Below are positions 45,663-58,760 of a DNA stretch of 64,000 nt, one piece after another (position 1 is the stretch's first letter; the number at the start of each line of letters is the position of its first letter). This DNA is from Theocolax elegans. Its lineage: Eukaryota > Arthropoda > Insecta > Hymenoptera > Cerocephalidae. The notes under the pieces are model-generated. The model searched no databases, had not been told where the DNA came from, and saw only the letters and a list, made by a program, of their open reading frames with translations. The translations under genes and the position numbers were made by a program. Location: the NCBI GenBank assembly GCA_026168455.1, contig CM047426.1:46769973-46833972 (forward strand), written 5' to 3'.

Positions 45663-46392
45663 GGGGATAAGCCTGGGTTAAAATTTAGAAAAAATAATTT
45701 ATTATTAATAATGAATAATTTAGTATGTGATAAGTTAAAATATTTCCTAATTTTTTTTAACAAATTAAATTATTATTAACTTTTATCAAACATTTTTTAG
45801 CTAACTTATTAGCTACACAACTGTGTGTATCATTTTATGGCTCTGCGTACTAAGATTTTTTACTATGATGCACATACCGCAGGATATCTCAGAAACTTTT
45901 TCATCGAATAAGCTGAAATTTTAAAAGTAACTATTAAATATCATTCTAATCCACTTAAATGGAAAAGAATTACTAAAAGCACTCAAAATTGTTATTTAAA
46001 AAACTGATTTATCTGATTTTTAAATAATTTTTTAGTTTTTTGCAATAATTTTGCAAATTAAATTTTTTGATTACAATATTTTTAAATTCTATTCCATTCA
46101 AGTGGATTAAAATGATATTTAATAGTTAGTGTTAAAATTTCAGCCTATTCGATGAAAAAGGTCCTGAGATATCCTGCGATAAGAGCATCATAGTAAAAAA
46201 TCATAGTACGCAGAGCCATAAATTGATACACACAGTTATGTAGCTAATAAGTTAGCTAAAAAATGATTGATAAAAGTTAATAATAATATAATTTGTTTAA
46301 AAAAATTGTAAATATTTTATCTTATTTTATTATAAATTATGTATTATTAATAATTAACTATTTTTTTTTTATTTTAACCCAGGCTTGTCCCC
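45663..46392. mobile_element. TTAA-flanked palindromic MITE
   Basis: A 730-bp element. The ends are GGGGATAAGCCTGGGTT and the inverse of GGGGACAAGCCTGGGTT, directly flanked by TTAA (45659-45662 and 46393-46396). The TTAA target fits piggyBac-type transposition. Arms of about 300 bases are similar; no ORF. The relic at 29047 is related. Confidence 0.75.
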
Positions 46393-46589
46393 TTAATATT
46401 GTATTATCAATTTAAATATCAACTGTGTCGAAGGGCGAAAAGATCATTCAAAGAATTGCAAGTAGAAAAGATTAAAGATTTGTATACTTGATGAACTTTC
46501 ACATGCTGCAAATGCCCGGCACCGAAAGAATTAATTTATTATTATTTTGATTAGATACTACTCTGTTATCTATTAATAAAATTTAGTTT

Positions 46590-46855
46590 TCGACTGAAAT
46601 CACAATAAAAATTTTCATCAAAAAATTGCCATTTTTCAAATGTTCATAACTCCGGCAATTTTTTTGTACAATAATGAATTTTTCTTCACTTTGTAAGTAA
46701 TTTTGTGAACATTAAGAAGCTCTCTATATAAAATAACTGTGACTTTATACCATATTTCTATATCTCAATCAGGCACGGCAACTTTTTTTCTTAAAAAACT
46801 TGATAGTTTGTACTTTTACATGGATCACATCAAATTTTTTTTCAAAAAAATAAAT
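46590..46855. repeat. Block C' (inverse of 43310-43570)
   Basis: Inverse copy of block C, joined at an ATTTATT word to the right terminal arm of the 17.6-kb element. Confidence 0.7.
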
Positions 46856-48277
46856 CTACCTCGAAGAACTCGAATCTAGAAAAATATTTTTTTATTTTCT
46901 GCAAAATACACTTGGTCGGATTCAAATAACATCTGCAATATTCAAAATTTTGAAAATCAACCCTTTTATGCTACAATTGCTTCACAGAACTTACCTGAAC
47001 ACGATAGCTATATCGATGCTTGATTTTATTGCTCCAAAGGAAACGAAAAAAATAAACATATTTTGAGATTCTAGTCGAGTTTCGTCGTTTTAATAACCCT
47101 TCTTAAATTTATTTCCGTGCAAAAATTTCGTAACACTTATTACTGAATAATTATAAATAATCTATAGTTGATATGAATATTTTTCATTGAGTTGCTGCAG
47201 TTCAAAGGGAAAAATTGACTTTTTTGCAAAGAATTTACGTAAACTCGATAGATTTATCAATGCCTGATTTTATTGCTCCAGAGAAAACGCAAAAAAATAA
47301 ATCGACTTCTTGGATGTATTGCTGAAGAAATACATGTCTTAAAAACTTTTACTGAAGAATTATAGATAAAATATAGTTGATATAAGGACTTTCCATCTAG
47401 TTACTCCCGGTTACAGGGAAAAATAGACTGTTATTTTATAAAATTGACCTAAACATTATTATTTGGCTTCAGCTGCTTGTCTGCTATGTTTGTATTATAA
47501 TAAGTACTTCATACTTGTGATAAACTGTAGTCTAATAAATGACTTAATGACCGTTTAATCCTTTTCACGTTCAGTAATTGTATTCGCAAACGTACTTCCT
47601 CCTGCAAAGGCCTCCTATGTACTCTTGTAAACACCTTATAGTACTCTGTAGGTCCCATTCTTACTTATTTTTTTAAGTAGAAAAAATAGGTCTCTTAACG
47701 CAAGCGAGGATTTTAGAATGTATACTGAAAACTTAGATAATTATTTGAGTATTTTTTTAAGCTATAAAAGGCCGAACTACTGTTTCTCAGAAATGGCTGG
47801 TACAACAAAATTATTTTCATTAGCATACGTCGCGCCGATTCCTGACTTTCGGAATTGGCGTATTATTTAACTTTAGCAATTTTGCAATATACCATCGAAA
47901 AGCTATTTAGCAATAAATTTAGGAAACGGGTGGAGCAATAAAATTATTTTCTACGTAATATATTAGCAATAAATTAGCAAGAAATTCTGGGATAGCCAAT
48001 ATTGGGGCGTTTCGAAATGGCTGGGCTAGCTTAATAGACATGTAGGTGGCCTAACGTTCGAATGAATGCAGTTTACAGGAGAAATTCCGTGATGCGTTAG
48101 ATCCCTCTGTTCTTGTCGTTCACACGAGGCCGTTCAAATCAAGGGGTTCTAACTATTCCACGATGGGATTCGACTGGCGTTTCCTGTTGAGGGAAGCCTT
48201 TAAGCATTCTGTACTGACTGGAGAGTCTGGTGAGACAGTCTGACCAGCTTCACAGTACAGTGCTTCATGCATGATTG

Positions 48278-48843
48278 CTAGGGGAGTGGCCGTTTCTTCG
48301 AAACATTCGCACTTTGACTATCATACGGGTTTGGCGTCTTTGGAGTCTGGGGTCGGTCTCTAGAGTTGTCCTCAAGTATCACCTTAGGAGGTTCTATATA
48401 CCCTTTGGCAAATTTGTTGAATGCCTGGTACAATTCCTGGCTACTCACTAGTGTAATACGCAGGGACAATCAAAGAGTATATGGTTAGAAGTTTGTTCCT
48501 CTCCACATTCACATCTCGAATCTTCGCTCAACCCGAAACGGTTCAGGTAAGACTTAAAAAATCCGTGTCCCGTTAAGAACTGCGATCTATAGTAGTTAGG
48601 CTTTAACCACCCCTTTTGCATCCTGTCGTCAGCATTGCTGAAATACTTGTGTGTCTCTGAACCTTTGCCCGTGGAATCCCACCTTTCCTGCCATTGATCC
48701 ATGATTTTCTTTCGAACTTTGGCTTTCTCAATGGCAGTTGCCTTTCGTGAGTTTCCACTACGGCTTCGTTCGACTGGTTCATCGGACGGTCGGACAACTT
48801 GGTTACGCCTGATATAGTAATGAGCGACCTTCTCATCTAACAA
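48278..48843 (-). pseudogene. R1-clade LINE ORF2, C-terminal part
   Basis: The frame has a CCHC-type end motif (CECGEEQTSNHILFDCPC), characteristic of the C-terminus of R1-clade ORF2. A frameshift near 48455 separates the last 60 residues (LYQAFNKFAKGYIEPP then the stop near 48278). The region 48844-48978 between this part and the RT is not open. The rest of the 3' side was displaced by the 17.6-kb insertion. Confidence 0.75.
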
Positions 48844-48978
48844 TAAGTCGATGGGAGGAGAAGCTGAGATTACCTAAAGTGCCTTGTGAGAGACAGTGCT
48901 ATATGCTATCGAAGTCCAGACTAGGGTCTTCCTTTGCAAAGTAGCAAGGTTTCTCCTGCTGTGACTATTAGCCTTGTT

Positions 48979-50312
48979 TCACCATCCTGCCGCACCGTAG
49001 GCGACAATTGGAATGAAGAGGCACTTATATATCAGACTGAGGGATCTTTCTTTCATCCCCCAATTCGCGCCAGAGATGAGATGTAGTCGACCGAGGAGGT
49101 CGAACCACTTTTTCTGTACGTTTTTAACGTGCTGAATGACTCCAAATCTAGGTTCTAACGTGACGCCCAGGTACTTCATTTCCTTAAGCATACGAATGTT
49201 TTGGCCTCCCAGTTTAACTTTGGGAGGCTTGCTTGAGTCAAGTTTGCCTTTCAATAATATCATTCCCGATTTAGGAATTGATACTTCCAGTTTGTGTAAT
49301 TTGCACCAGTTTTCGACGATGTTAATCATATGCTGCGCCTCTGTTTCAAGGTGACGCCGGCTTTCGCCTTCAACAATTGTTATAATGTCGTCGGCATATG
49401 CTATCGAATTGAAGCCTGCGTCATGAAACTCTTCGAGTAAGGTGTCATAGTCTAAGTTCCATCCTAGTGGACCGAAAATAGACCCCTGGGGCAACCTTTA
49501 GTTACTTCCTTTCGTGCTTCGTCGTATGTAACTCTCATGCACACCGTTCGATCTTGGAAGTAACTTTGTATAAGGTTATAGACATTTGTGGGGCATTGTC
49601 TGTCTTTTAGCTGTTTCAAAAGACTAGGCCACCACAAGTTGTCAAAAGCCCCAGAGATGTCGAGTGGGAACGCTAAGACGTAGTTGCACTGGCTTTCCTC
49701 TACTATTTGCGTCAGCCTTATTATCGCATCTTCCGTCGACTTTCCTGGTGTAAAACCATATTGGTCGGTCGACGTACTAATTTGTGTGCGCTCCGATGTT
49801 TGTCCTGACTCCGAGTTAACAGGCTGTTTGATTCGCTCTATGATGAGCCTTTCTAACGTTTTGCCCATTTCGCTTAGTAAGCATATGGGCCTGTATGACT
49901 TCACAGCCTGCTCATCTTTGTCAGGAGCTTTGAGCAACGTAATTAGCATTCCCTCTTTCCATCTCTTTGGGAACACACCATATTTGAGACATGCATTGTA
50001 CAATTTGTCCATTTTGTCTAGCAGTGGAATTGCATTTTTAAGTACCTCCGCTTCAATTCTGTCAGTACCTGGACTCTTCCCGCTTTTGTTGATTCGAATT
50101 TCCTGAATTATTTCAAGCCGGGTAAAGGGAGGTGCCTCACTCGAGATATATTCTTCCAGGTAAGCCTGTCGGATCTCATGGTGAGCATCTGTCTCTCCCG
50201 ATCTGTCATCGTCTGGTACTAACTGCTGAAGCAGAGATTCGCAAGTTTCCTTCCAGGTTGTTGTCGATCCATTTACTCCTGTAACAGTATTGAGGGCTTT
50301 GGTGGTACTCAT
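48979..50312 (-). pseudogene. R1-clade LINE ORF2, reverse transcriptase
   Basis: RT motifs in order: LITLLKAPDKD, SYRPICLLSEMGKTLERLI, YGFTPGKSTEDAI, LDISGAFDNLWW, then after a one-base frameshift near 49490 MPQGSIFGPLGWNL and the catalytic YADD (about 49398-49387), followed by MKYLGVTL. The family copies LINE RNA into DNA at the target. The N-terminal YRPI, GFxxGxS and AFDN blocks identify a non-LTR RT. The frameshift and a non-open stretch after 48979 make it inactive. Confidence 0.85.
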
Positions 50313-50538
50313 CTTGCCCGATACAACTCGATGCGGAAGGCTCCATACGTCTTTGTTGCCTTCGAGCGTGATATAGCTCCTCCAGTTCCTCTTTCTGGAC
50401 TTACTTGTTTCAGACTTATATTCTCTCTTTGCTTTTCATACGAGGTTGAGCGTATTGCTCTGGAGTCTTTGCGATCTGGTTTCAGACGTCCCGCTTCTCT
50501 TCCTCTGGTAGAGCCATCTGCGTTCGAGTCTTTTGGTT

Positions 50539-51195
50539 CTACACTTGAGGTGTATCAGCCGTGGATTCCACCATGGGGCACTTGGAAAACCGTCTCTTCA
50601 TGGGGATCGCCTTCTTATAAGCATTGATGATTGATTCTTCGAGTTTGAGGGCGTACGTGTCGACATGCTCTTTAGAATCAATCTGCAGGTCCGATAGGCG
50701 CGTCTTTTCAACTTTTAGAGCATCTTTGAAGACTTCCCAGTTCGCTTTTCGGATATTAAAACGTGGTTTCATTATCTTTACTTGGCGAGTCGGTTGTCTC
50801 GCAAAGTCCAATGTTATGGAAATAGGTCTATGATCACTCATGCTCCAGTCCTCGACCTTTCATCCGGTTATGAGGTGGCTTAGGCTCCTGGTCGCGAGTG
50901 TTACGTCTATAAAGGTTTCCCCTCTTACGCTTACACACGTGGCCTGTTGCCCTTGCCGGTTCACCACCGTGAGGTTGTGTTCAAGAATAAAGTCCTCAAG
51001 TATTTGTCCTCTGCCATCTCTCGTTGGCGAGTCCCACCAAGTAGACTTAGCATTCGCGTCCATTGCTATAAGAACCTTTTGGTCTTTAAGCTCGGGTAGA
51101 ATGAGTCTAAGCTGCGTCAGATATTTCCCTATGGGATCTCTGAACTGGCAGTATAAAGTGATTACATAGAAGTTGTCAAAGCGACCGCTCACCAT
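50539..51195 (-). pseudogene. R1-clade LINE ORF2, AP-endonuclease
   Basis: Two frames: 51195-50860 with DNFYVITLYCQFRDP, AMDANAKSTWWDS and GETFIDVTLATRS, and 50841-50539 starting with the SDHRPI motif. D-x-N, the DVT block and SDH are expected catalytic features of the R1-type endonuclease. The N-terminal part of the domain is absent beyond about 51230, so the copy is 5' truncated. Bases 50313-50538 link to the RT but are frame-shifted. Confidence 0.8.
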
Positions 51196-51249
51196 CGAGC
51201 ATACACAGTGGCTGGTGCAGAGTTGGGAGATTCGTCGCTCTCCGGTTCT

Positions 51250-53069
51250 CTATTATTTACAAGATTAATTGCATCTTAAGTTTGTCTGCATTTGGCAGTT
51301 CTATTATATACAAGATTCAGGCTAGGTATGGTTGCCTGCCTTTAAGCGTCATAGTCCGGTATTTTTCTCTCTGTGGTGCTTTATTTGTGGAGACTCGTCT
51401 TGGCAAACTGCTCAGGCTTTGAATCGCACTGGAATGGAATAGTGATTCTCCTTAGTGGCGTTCGAGAATCTCCACAGGGTCCACGTAGTACCCATCGAAC
51501 TTTCCATGCTTTCGAAATTTCCAAGTGCTAAACTGGTTCAGTTTGAGTTACCCTTGTTTCTTGGTCTGTCTCCTCGCTATCCTTTTATGCTACCTTTCGA
51601 AAAATCTCCTGAAATGGAAAAACCCACCCTTACGGGTGGGTGATGAGCTCACTATCCGAAGACCTGAGTTCTTAGCAAGGATAGTTTGGAGACTGCCGTA
51701 AGAGAGTCCAACTCTTAACTAAGTGAATGAAAGGCATAATTTCTTCTCGAGGGCCTTCAGCGAACTTACTAACCCTTGCTTAAAGAAATCGACCTGTATT
51801 TGTTTGTTCAACCCTACTTTACCCACAGTAGTGGACCCATCACTTGCTAGGCGATAGGCGGAAATTTATTATCTACCGAGTAAACTCGAGTTACCTGGAC
51901 CATTTTCACGAAACAACTTTCTGCACAATGCTGGTTTCGCCCCTTTCGAGGCGTGTGGAACGTATTCCTAAGAAATTTCCCCTCAGTTGATCTCTTGATT
52001 TAGCTTGCCAGAGACTGAGTTGAGTCCTTAAGGTACGCTGAACTCCACAATAATTTTCGAAGGCATTTTTAGTTTGTTCCCACCACGGTATACACCGTGC
52101 CGGAACAATATGAAAGAGTCCGGCCAAGAGGGTTTTCGACTTCACTTACTTTCGAAAAATAGTATAGCCGGCATGATCGGGCTCGGAGCTTGGCGCTCTT
52201 AATGCCTTCTCGTGCGAGTTTTGGTGTATCGAACCTACGTAAGGAAATGTCGGAAGAAATACTTTTAAAAGCCTGGAAGGCTTCCCGTCATTCGATAACA
52301 CACCTCTGTGAAACATCTCGGCGGTTGCGGTCTGGGGTAAGGTCTTCCATGACCGGCGGTTGCTCTGATGAATTGTATAGCCGCCAACGACATGTGTTCA
52401 ATAAACTAAGCGAGTTAGAGTATCAATCATATAGCATGTTGGGCAGTTGATCGCCAACACAGGCTCGGCAAAACAACTCGACTTCGAGGCGCACTAGTGG
52501 CAATCCTCTTCCTTCACTGTCACAGGAGGTTAATATCGAACTCTCGAAAATGGGGGCCGAGTCACTCACCCTCACCTAACTCCCGGGAATCTGAGAGCAG
52601 GTTTCCGCCACTTGTACCCATAGAGCAGTCTGCCAATGCATATTCCGAACCGGTTCCCTCGAGACGAGGACGAGCGCGTCCTCCAGGTTCACGAGCGAAG
52701 CGGACGTAAAGCGCCAGCAGCGGCCGAAGGCTGAGGCTGCTTTCAAAGAGGCTGGCTCCGTATACAGGTTAACCTGTAGCCCCAGTCTTCAACGAGCGGA
52801 ATGGGAGGTTCTGACGAACCTAATTGTTCGCTCTGCCGCTGCAAAGAGATCAATTGCCCGAAACAGTTTCCTCGCATCCTGATAAACCTGATCAAGAGCA
52901 ACTGTCTGTGAATCTGGAAGTGGGATATAACGGTAAGCGAGTGACTGATTAGGTTTGCAACGCGAAAGAGTATATAGGGCCCAACACACGGTTTTAAAAC
53001 CAAACAAAGTGATTTGCGTTATTAACGCCTAACTGGGGCCTTATATTCCCCAGTACTCATCCCGTCACA
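51250..53069 (-). repeat. LTR-like hairpin-bearing block
   Basis: Read on the minus strand it begins TGTGACGGGATGAGTACTGG at 53069 and shares its first 110 bases with the 20837 LTR-like block. Stems include ACCCACCC (51622-51629) with 51634-51641 and the palindrome CAGGTTAACCTG near 52770. The far end is uncertain. Several short ORFs on both strands lack any domain. Confidence 0.4.
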
Positions 53070-53079
53070 AACTACAAAA

Positions 53080-53520
53080 CTGTATAAATAACGAAATTGG
53101 TAGAAACAAAAGCAAAAATGGTACTGATATAAAACAACTGAAAATGGAAGACACCACTATAATTAAAGAAGAAAGTGAAATAGTAAATAAAATGAATGAA
53201 TATTTTTGCAAACTAGGAGAAACATTAAGTAATAAAATTACAAAGCCAGATATGAAAAAACAAAAATTACCTAGAAGCAATCCGAAAACAATATTCTTAA
53301 AAGCTACAAATAAGACAGAAATTCTAAATATAATAAATGATCTTTAACCAAAAAATGGCCGAGTTGACAAGATAAATGCGAAAACTTTAAAAACAAAAGC
53401 CACTATTGCAACAGATACTTTAGTTTACGCGATTAATCTTTGTATAGAAATATAAATATTGCCAGATCAACTTAAATCATCTGAAGTTATTCTGAAGTTA
53501 AAATATTAATTAAACTAAAT
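53080..53520 (+). pseudogene. Degenerate LINE reverse transcriptase scrap
   Basis: The frame reads VNKMNEYFCKLGETLSNKI, then TIFLKATNKTEILNIIND, a stop, then GRVDKINAKTLKTKA and AINLCIEI, matching the region before the first RT blocks of CR1/Jockey-type LINEs (FNNYF...IGxxLA, FLxPTNxxEI, SxGxDxIxxKxLK). In-frame stops show it is dead. No clear ends are visible. Confidence 0.6.
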
Positions 53521-53811
53521 AATATTATACTAGCCAAAAACGCTCGCTTCGCTCGTAATCGACATCTTTTTCCGTATTACATTATTAGACAAATTGACTA
53601 TATTATATTGTTCACATATATTCATACATGTATATATCATTAATAATATCCTGGAATATATTAAAATTCCCGAAATTCCTATATTATTCTTAATTCCTAT
53701 ATAAGTGTGTACATATATACATATAGTACATGCACACAACGTGTATACGTACAACACACGCGCGAAACGTATCAAAATAAGAAAAGAGCGAACATATTGC
53801 GGGGCCAAACT

Positions 53812-54130
53812 CTTCTTGAGTATCTACAAGGCTAGTCGATTTTCAAGTCCCGTCTGGTCGACTAGCTTTGTAGGCTCTGTGCGCGTAGATGTTTTTATTT
53901 GTACGAGAATTGTTATGGGAAGTTTTTATTATTAAAAATAAAATATGTATTCTTCTGGAACTAGTCAAACTTAGTATTTATTAAATCGCATTTGGGCACT
54001 GATCGTCTCATTGTTATAATTTGAAATAAATAAAAAATTCATCCAGGCTGCGCTAATACGCCTCTCGAGGATGTACAAGGCTAGTCGATTTTCACGTCCC
54101 GTCTGGTCGCCTAGCTTCCAAGGCTGTGAG
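53812..54130 (+). repeat. Two copies of a ~65-bp stem-forming repeat
   Basis: Copies near 53826-53874 and 54070-54118 share ACAAGGCTAGTCGATTTTCA and GTCCCGTCTGGTCG. In the first, TACAAGGCTAGTCGA pairs with TCGACTAGCTTTGTA with one G·T-type mismatch. Confidence 0.55.
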
Positions 54131-54309
54131 CGTGCGGATGGTTCTACTCGCACGGAAATACAGGCGGTCCGAATCAGTGCACGCACCTCCTGTAGAATCC
54201 GTCGTTGGTGACTGAATGAAGTTATGTTTAAATTCGTATAGTTCAAATTTTTAGAATATTTTAACACAATTTTAAATTTTGTACTCATTATACATTTAAA
54301 ATTTATATT

Positions 54310-56345
54310 AATAATATACCTCTACCCCGTTTTCAAGCTGACTATATTTTAAATAATTGTAATTAATCAAATAATGCACCCAACATTTAGTGTGGGCATA
54401 GTACAATATATATGAATGTACCAGGTGCGTGTGGCACTGTTGACGTCACGGCGATGCGATTATAAGTTCCTTTCAGGTAATAATTACTCGTTCTATATAT
54501 TTGCGCTTCGACTAATTAATACGGCGTGAGTTTCAGACACGAAGCTCACCCGACGCCGCATCGCTGCCCGGACCCGCCTCGATCATCTCTTCACGACGAC
54601 GTCGAACCACAGTGACCGATAGCCGCTCCTCATACAGCTCCAGGTAATTGTCTCATTGTGGGGATTACGCGAGTATGCGTATTCATACAGTTTATATTTT
54701 AAGAGGTCTGTTGTACACATTGCTTATGTATAGCAACCTATATTCTGTCATTCTGTCCTATACTGTTCTTTGTACAGCTGTAGTGTTTTCATACTACTGT
54801 ACGTGTATTTTCTTGATCCATGTCCTCTACATACAACTGTCTATTCTCTTACTCGCTCCTCATCCTCTTAATGCGTACTTGTAATAATTAAGTTGCACTT
54901 TTACAGCTGCATACTGGTAGGCGTTGGAGATTCTACAGCTTACCGACTGGATAGTGCCTCTTCGCCTTGACTGCAGTCCTGTGAAGCTATGGAGGGTCTT
55001 CGAGGCTTCTTTATTAATAACCTCCCTTGATCCATCTTGTTTGCGGTGTCAGACCCGAAGGAACCTACCTGATGTCACCTGAGCTCGCCCATGGCCCTCA
55101 ACGCCAGGACCACGCTAGTGCTTCGCATGTGTTTATGTGTGCTGTGAGGATTAGGTTTTTTGTCTGTGAGGGTAGGCAGGATTTAGTTACTGTACGGATA
55201 GGTAGTTATAGGATAAGGATACATGGGTAGGTAAGTTTATATTAGGGACTCGTATAGCTTGTGCGGGTAAGTAGGTGTTCGCTAGGGGTTCGGCAACTAT
55301 TACTTTGACATGTGCAAAATACATTGTTACAGCCTCTACCCCAGTTTTCAAGCTGTCATTGTTATAATAATTTTAATTGAACAAACAATGCACCTAACAT
55401 TCATTGTCGGCATAGTACAATGTATTTGAAAGAACGAGGTACTTGCGGCATACGGCCAGAATCCTTGCACGCATCTCCTATAGAATCCGTCGCCTATTCC
55501 GCCACGAGTGCGTTGATCGCCATCCTGTGCAAGGTGCGAATGTAAATTTATTAATTGAGAATTTTCTATAATAGTGCCATTTAAAAATATTAATTCTAAA
55601 CTACATTAATTATGAATAAGTGTAAACGAACTTTTACTTACTTTGATATATTACTGGAAACGCTTAGCATCGCCACCTACTGATGCTTTTTCAAACTACT
55701 TAGCTAAACTTTTCCTTTCTCTTGCGTCTGCCAAATTACACATTTTTAGAAGGAATAAGTATGGTTTTTATTTCTCGTTTAATTTTTTAATCGATTGTGT
55801 ATTCTTCTAGTGTTTACTGAATAGTGATTCTAAGATAACGTAAAATATTGCCTCTACTTTGTTTTTTGATGCTTGTTATTGCAAACTATATTTATTTTCA
55901 TCGCAATTATGTTGTATCAGCTTCCCAACGTCTTTGTATCAATCGTATTTTTCTATTTATTTCTTTGTCGTGCACATTTGTCTGTTTCTTCTAGCGTTCC
56001 AACATATACCAATATCGTGAAATCGTGCGTCTGCACTGTATTTCTTAGAAAATTATCTTAGATAATTATTATATATATAAATTATTATTATTATATAAAG
56101 TACAAAATTTGAAATGGTGTTGTAATATTCTAAAAATTTGAAAATTAAGTATTGTAACATAACCTTACTCAGTCTACAGCGACGGATTCTATAGGAGGTG
56201 CGTGTACCGATTCAAGCCGACTTCGCACGCACCTCGTACTTTTAAATACATTGCATTATGCCGACGCTGGATGTTGGGTGCATTGTTTGTTTAATTACCA
56301 TTAATTAATTTATTGACGTCTTGAGATCGGGGAGAGGCATATCAA
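54310..56345. repeat. Three members of a CCTCTACCCC / GGTGCGTG family
   Basis: Members at about 54316-54450 (plus), 55331-55500 (plus) and 56170-56345 (minus) share CCTCTACCCC...TTTTCAAGCTG, AATGCACC...AACAT and a GGTGCGTG to CACGCACC stem beside GAATCCGTCG. The sequence between (54450-55325 and 55500-56170) holds only short ORFs that I do not support as genes. Confidence 0.55.
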
Positions 56346-57290
56346 AAGACGCAACAGCGCCTGGACGCAAGTAGGCAGGCGCGGAGGCCCTTGTTATACA
56401 GGTAACTAGCCCCTCAGAATTTTTATATTTCCGTAAATATAGAATTATACTATGTATTTATGCAACGACAAAACTCAGATCTATTTTTTATTTAATTCCT
56501 CACTTTACAATAAATCCGGTTTGAATTCATAAATGCATAGTGAAGAAATTCGATGTTATTAAAGTTGCTTGCTGATTTCCGTTTCTCGATTTTTGCTATT
56601 TTTACTTACTTTTTCATTTGATGCAACTAAAAAGAGATAGCGTCATAGGAGATGCGAAAGATAGAAAGAGACGAAATTTTTTCCAGCCCGTGAGAGAACG
56701 CCAGCAGAGGTAAAAACTGTTGGCAATTTGGTTGAGAAGAGGCCGCAAGAGGGAGCTTCTGCGCTACTCTCGGCTACTACACACATAGTATATATATATT
56801 TATATATACATACGTGTGTGTAAGTGTGGGTGTGTTACGCCCTGAAATACATGAAAATTAGTGATTTTATGATGTTTATGAGGCATAACTTACAACAGCG
56901 GTCTTGGCCAATAATCTAACCCAAGCCATTCGAAATCTCTCGAATAATGCAATCTTTTGATCGGTGTTATATCAAAATCGATTGTGGCGTGGTCGCCTTT
57001 TTTTGATATTCAATATTTCCGGGTGTCCTATCTCTTCAAGATTTTAAACTGAAGAATTGTTACCTACGTAGATAAGTTCTAAAGATTATTTTAAACAGTA
57101 GTTGTTTGTGATGTTTTTTCAAAAAAATTAATTATTTTGAGATAAATGGCTTTAAAAATTGCAATCTTTCTAAAAAATTGAAAAATTTCCATTTTTCATG
57201 GTGGAATAACTCTTAGGCAAATTATCTTTAACACCTAAAATATTTTAATTATCTTCTGGAAGATATTTCCAGCCTATTCTCAAATTTTGG
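56346..57290. other. No gene seen; diverged fold-back sequence
   Basis: AT-rich, with resemblance near 57290-57340 to the inverse of the GGATATTCC MITE end (AAAATTTTCATCGTACAACT). Then at 57354 TGGTGGTTCTCTATAAAATC resembles the start of the 19275 element. Confidence 0.4.
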
Positions 57291-57619
57291 AGCGATTTAA
57301 AATTTTCATCGTACAACTTGACGTGAATAGTCCATATATATATATAAATATTGGTGGTTCTCTATAAAATCGAAGACGGAAAAAATTAATTTAAAACAAA
57401 ATGAATTTGATGTTCGGTAATATGTATATGTGTATAATAATTTCGGTCTCTCTAAACCAAATGCTTTACTTTAGAATAAAGCAGGCCTATCGTGCTCTTT
57501 GTCCTGATTAATTACAAAATGATAAATTACAAATATTATTTATATTCATTATTTACTAATAAATATTAGTTATTCATAATTACTGTTTTAGGTTCTCAAC
57601 TCACGCCATGAATGCCTTC

Positions 57620-57902
57620 TGTCAACACAGCATTCTCGTAACTATCACGATTGTTCCCTCTCGCCATGTGTAATTAGAGGAGACTTCGGCAGTTACAAAC
57701 CTAATCTATGTAAAGCGAGGGGAGAGTCCGAGTGCGTCGCCGATCCTTCGACGCACACAATTCAGACGATCTTGACCTTTCGGCTCGTACAGACGTCCGA
57801 ATAAATTATCAGTCACTACTGTTACCTTCTGGATTTTATTTCCCTTCCCCATGGATTCCCATACAGCCCTCGGCCCTAGAAGCAGCTCACACCCACGTAA
57901 CA
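57620..57902 (+). repeat. Candidate LTR end with primer-site-like motif
   Basis: It may start TGTCAACACAG at 57620. It ends CA at 57902, and TGGTGACAGCGG lies at 57909. A perfect 8-bp stem GTGCGTCG (57732-57739) with 57749-57756 is inside. No gag follows. Confidence 0.35.
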
Positions 57903-58539
57903 GAGAAGTGGTGACAGCGGGTGGACTTCAGGAAACTAGCAATTGTTTTAAATTTTTTTTTTACTTTTTTAAAATCAGTGCGCGTCCCCCAATCCATCGG
58001 GTGATTTTTTTTTCTTTCTCATTTTTACCGCGAACTCGTTTTTTTTTTCTTTTTATTATTCGTGATCGCGCATCTTACATCATCCAAGGAGCAACGCAAA
58101 AAAAAGTAAGTAAAGTTACATTTTTCATTATGTATTATATTTAAATAAATTCCGTGGCCTGCCGCCTTCATCGCATTTTCCCCTCACAATTTTTATTAAA
58201 CTTTTATTTATTCCTTTTTACAACAGTAACATTGCGAAACGACAATTTAGTTATACAGTTACTCTCACTAATTTTATTTTTTTTTATAAGATAATAATGC
58301 CACGAACCTACAAATGCCCTTTTCCCTTGATATTCGATTTTGCATTCTCGGGACTTTGCTTTGAATAATTTACATTAAACAGAATTATTAATAAAAAATA
58401 TGTAACAATCATTAAGCTAAATTAATTAATATTTGTATCGGTCTTACAGTCAATTATTTGGGCAGTCAGATTGCCCCTACTTATAATCACCCCCGAAGAA
58501 TCTATAAAAATAATAAAAATAAAAAATAAAAAATAAAAA

Positions 58540-58760
58540 CACTTACTCAAAATAAAAACAAATTATTAATAAAGCAATTTGACTGCCCCCCTGCACCAAA
58601 AATCTACTAACCCCAAATATGCTGTCCGACGTTTGGAGCTCGCTGCTGCTCCTCATCAGGAACTGAAATGAAAAACTATTCCACACGATATTTATACCCT
58701 CAAAAAAGCCTCCCCACTCCAAGGACCCACACTTAAATAAATTCACACCAATAAACTAAG
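58540..58760 (-). repeat. Penelope-like terminal region
   Basis: Non-coding sequence downstream of the GIY-YIG frame, holding the hammerhead-like motif at 58623-58662. Penelope-type elements carry such motifs in their terminal repeats. Confidence 0.5.
58623..58662 (-). ncRNA. Hammerhead-ribozyme-like motif, degenerate
   Basis: On the minus strand CTGATGA is followed by GGAGC, a loop, GCTCC, then AAACGTC. This is the order of a type I hammerhead core with a very short stem III, as known from Penelope-like elements. The expected G before AAAC (G12) appears to be C or missing, so activity is doubtful. Confidence 0.45.

Noticed and set aside
52743..53007. Minus-strand ORFs of 72-86 codons
   Set aside because: They lie in the LTR-like block; frames overlap and differ from the matching sequence at 20837.
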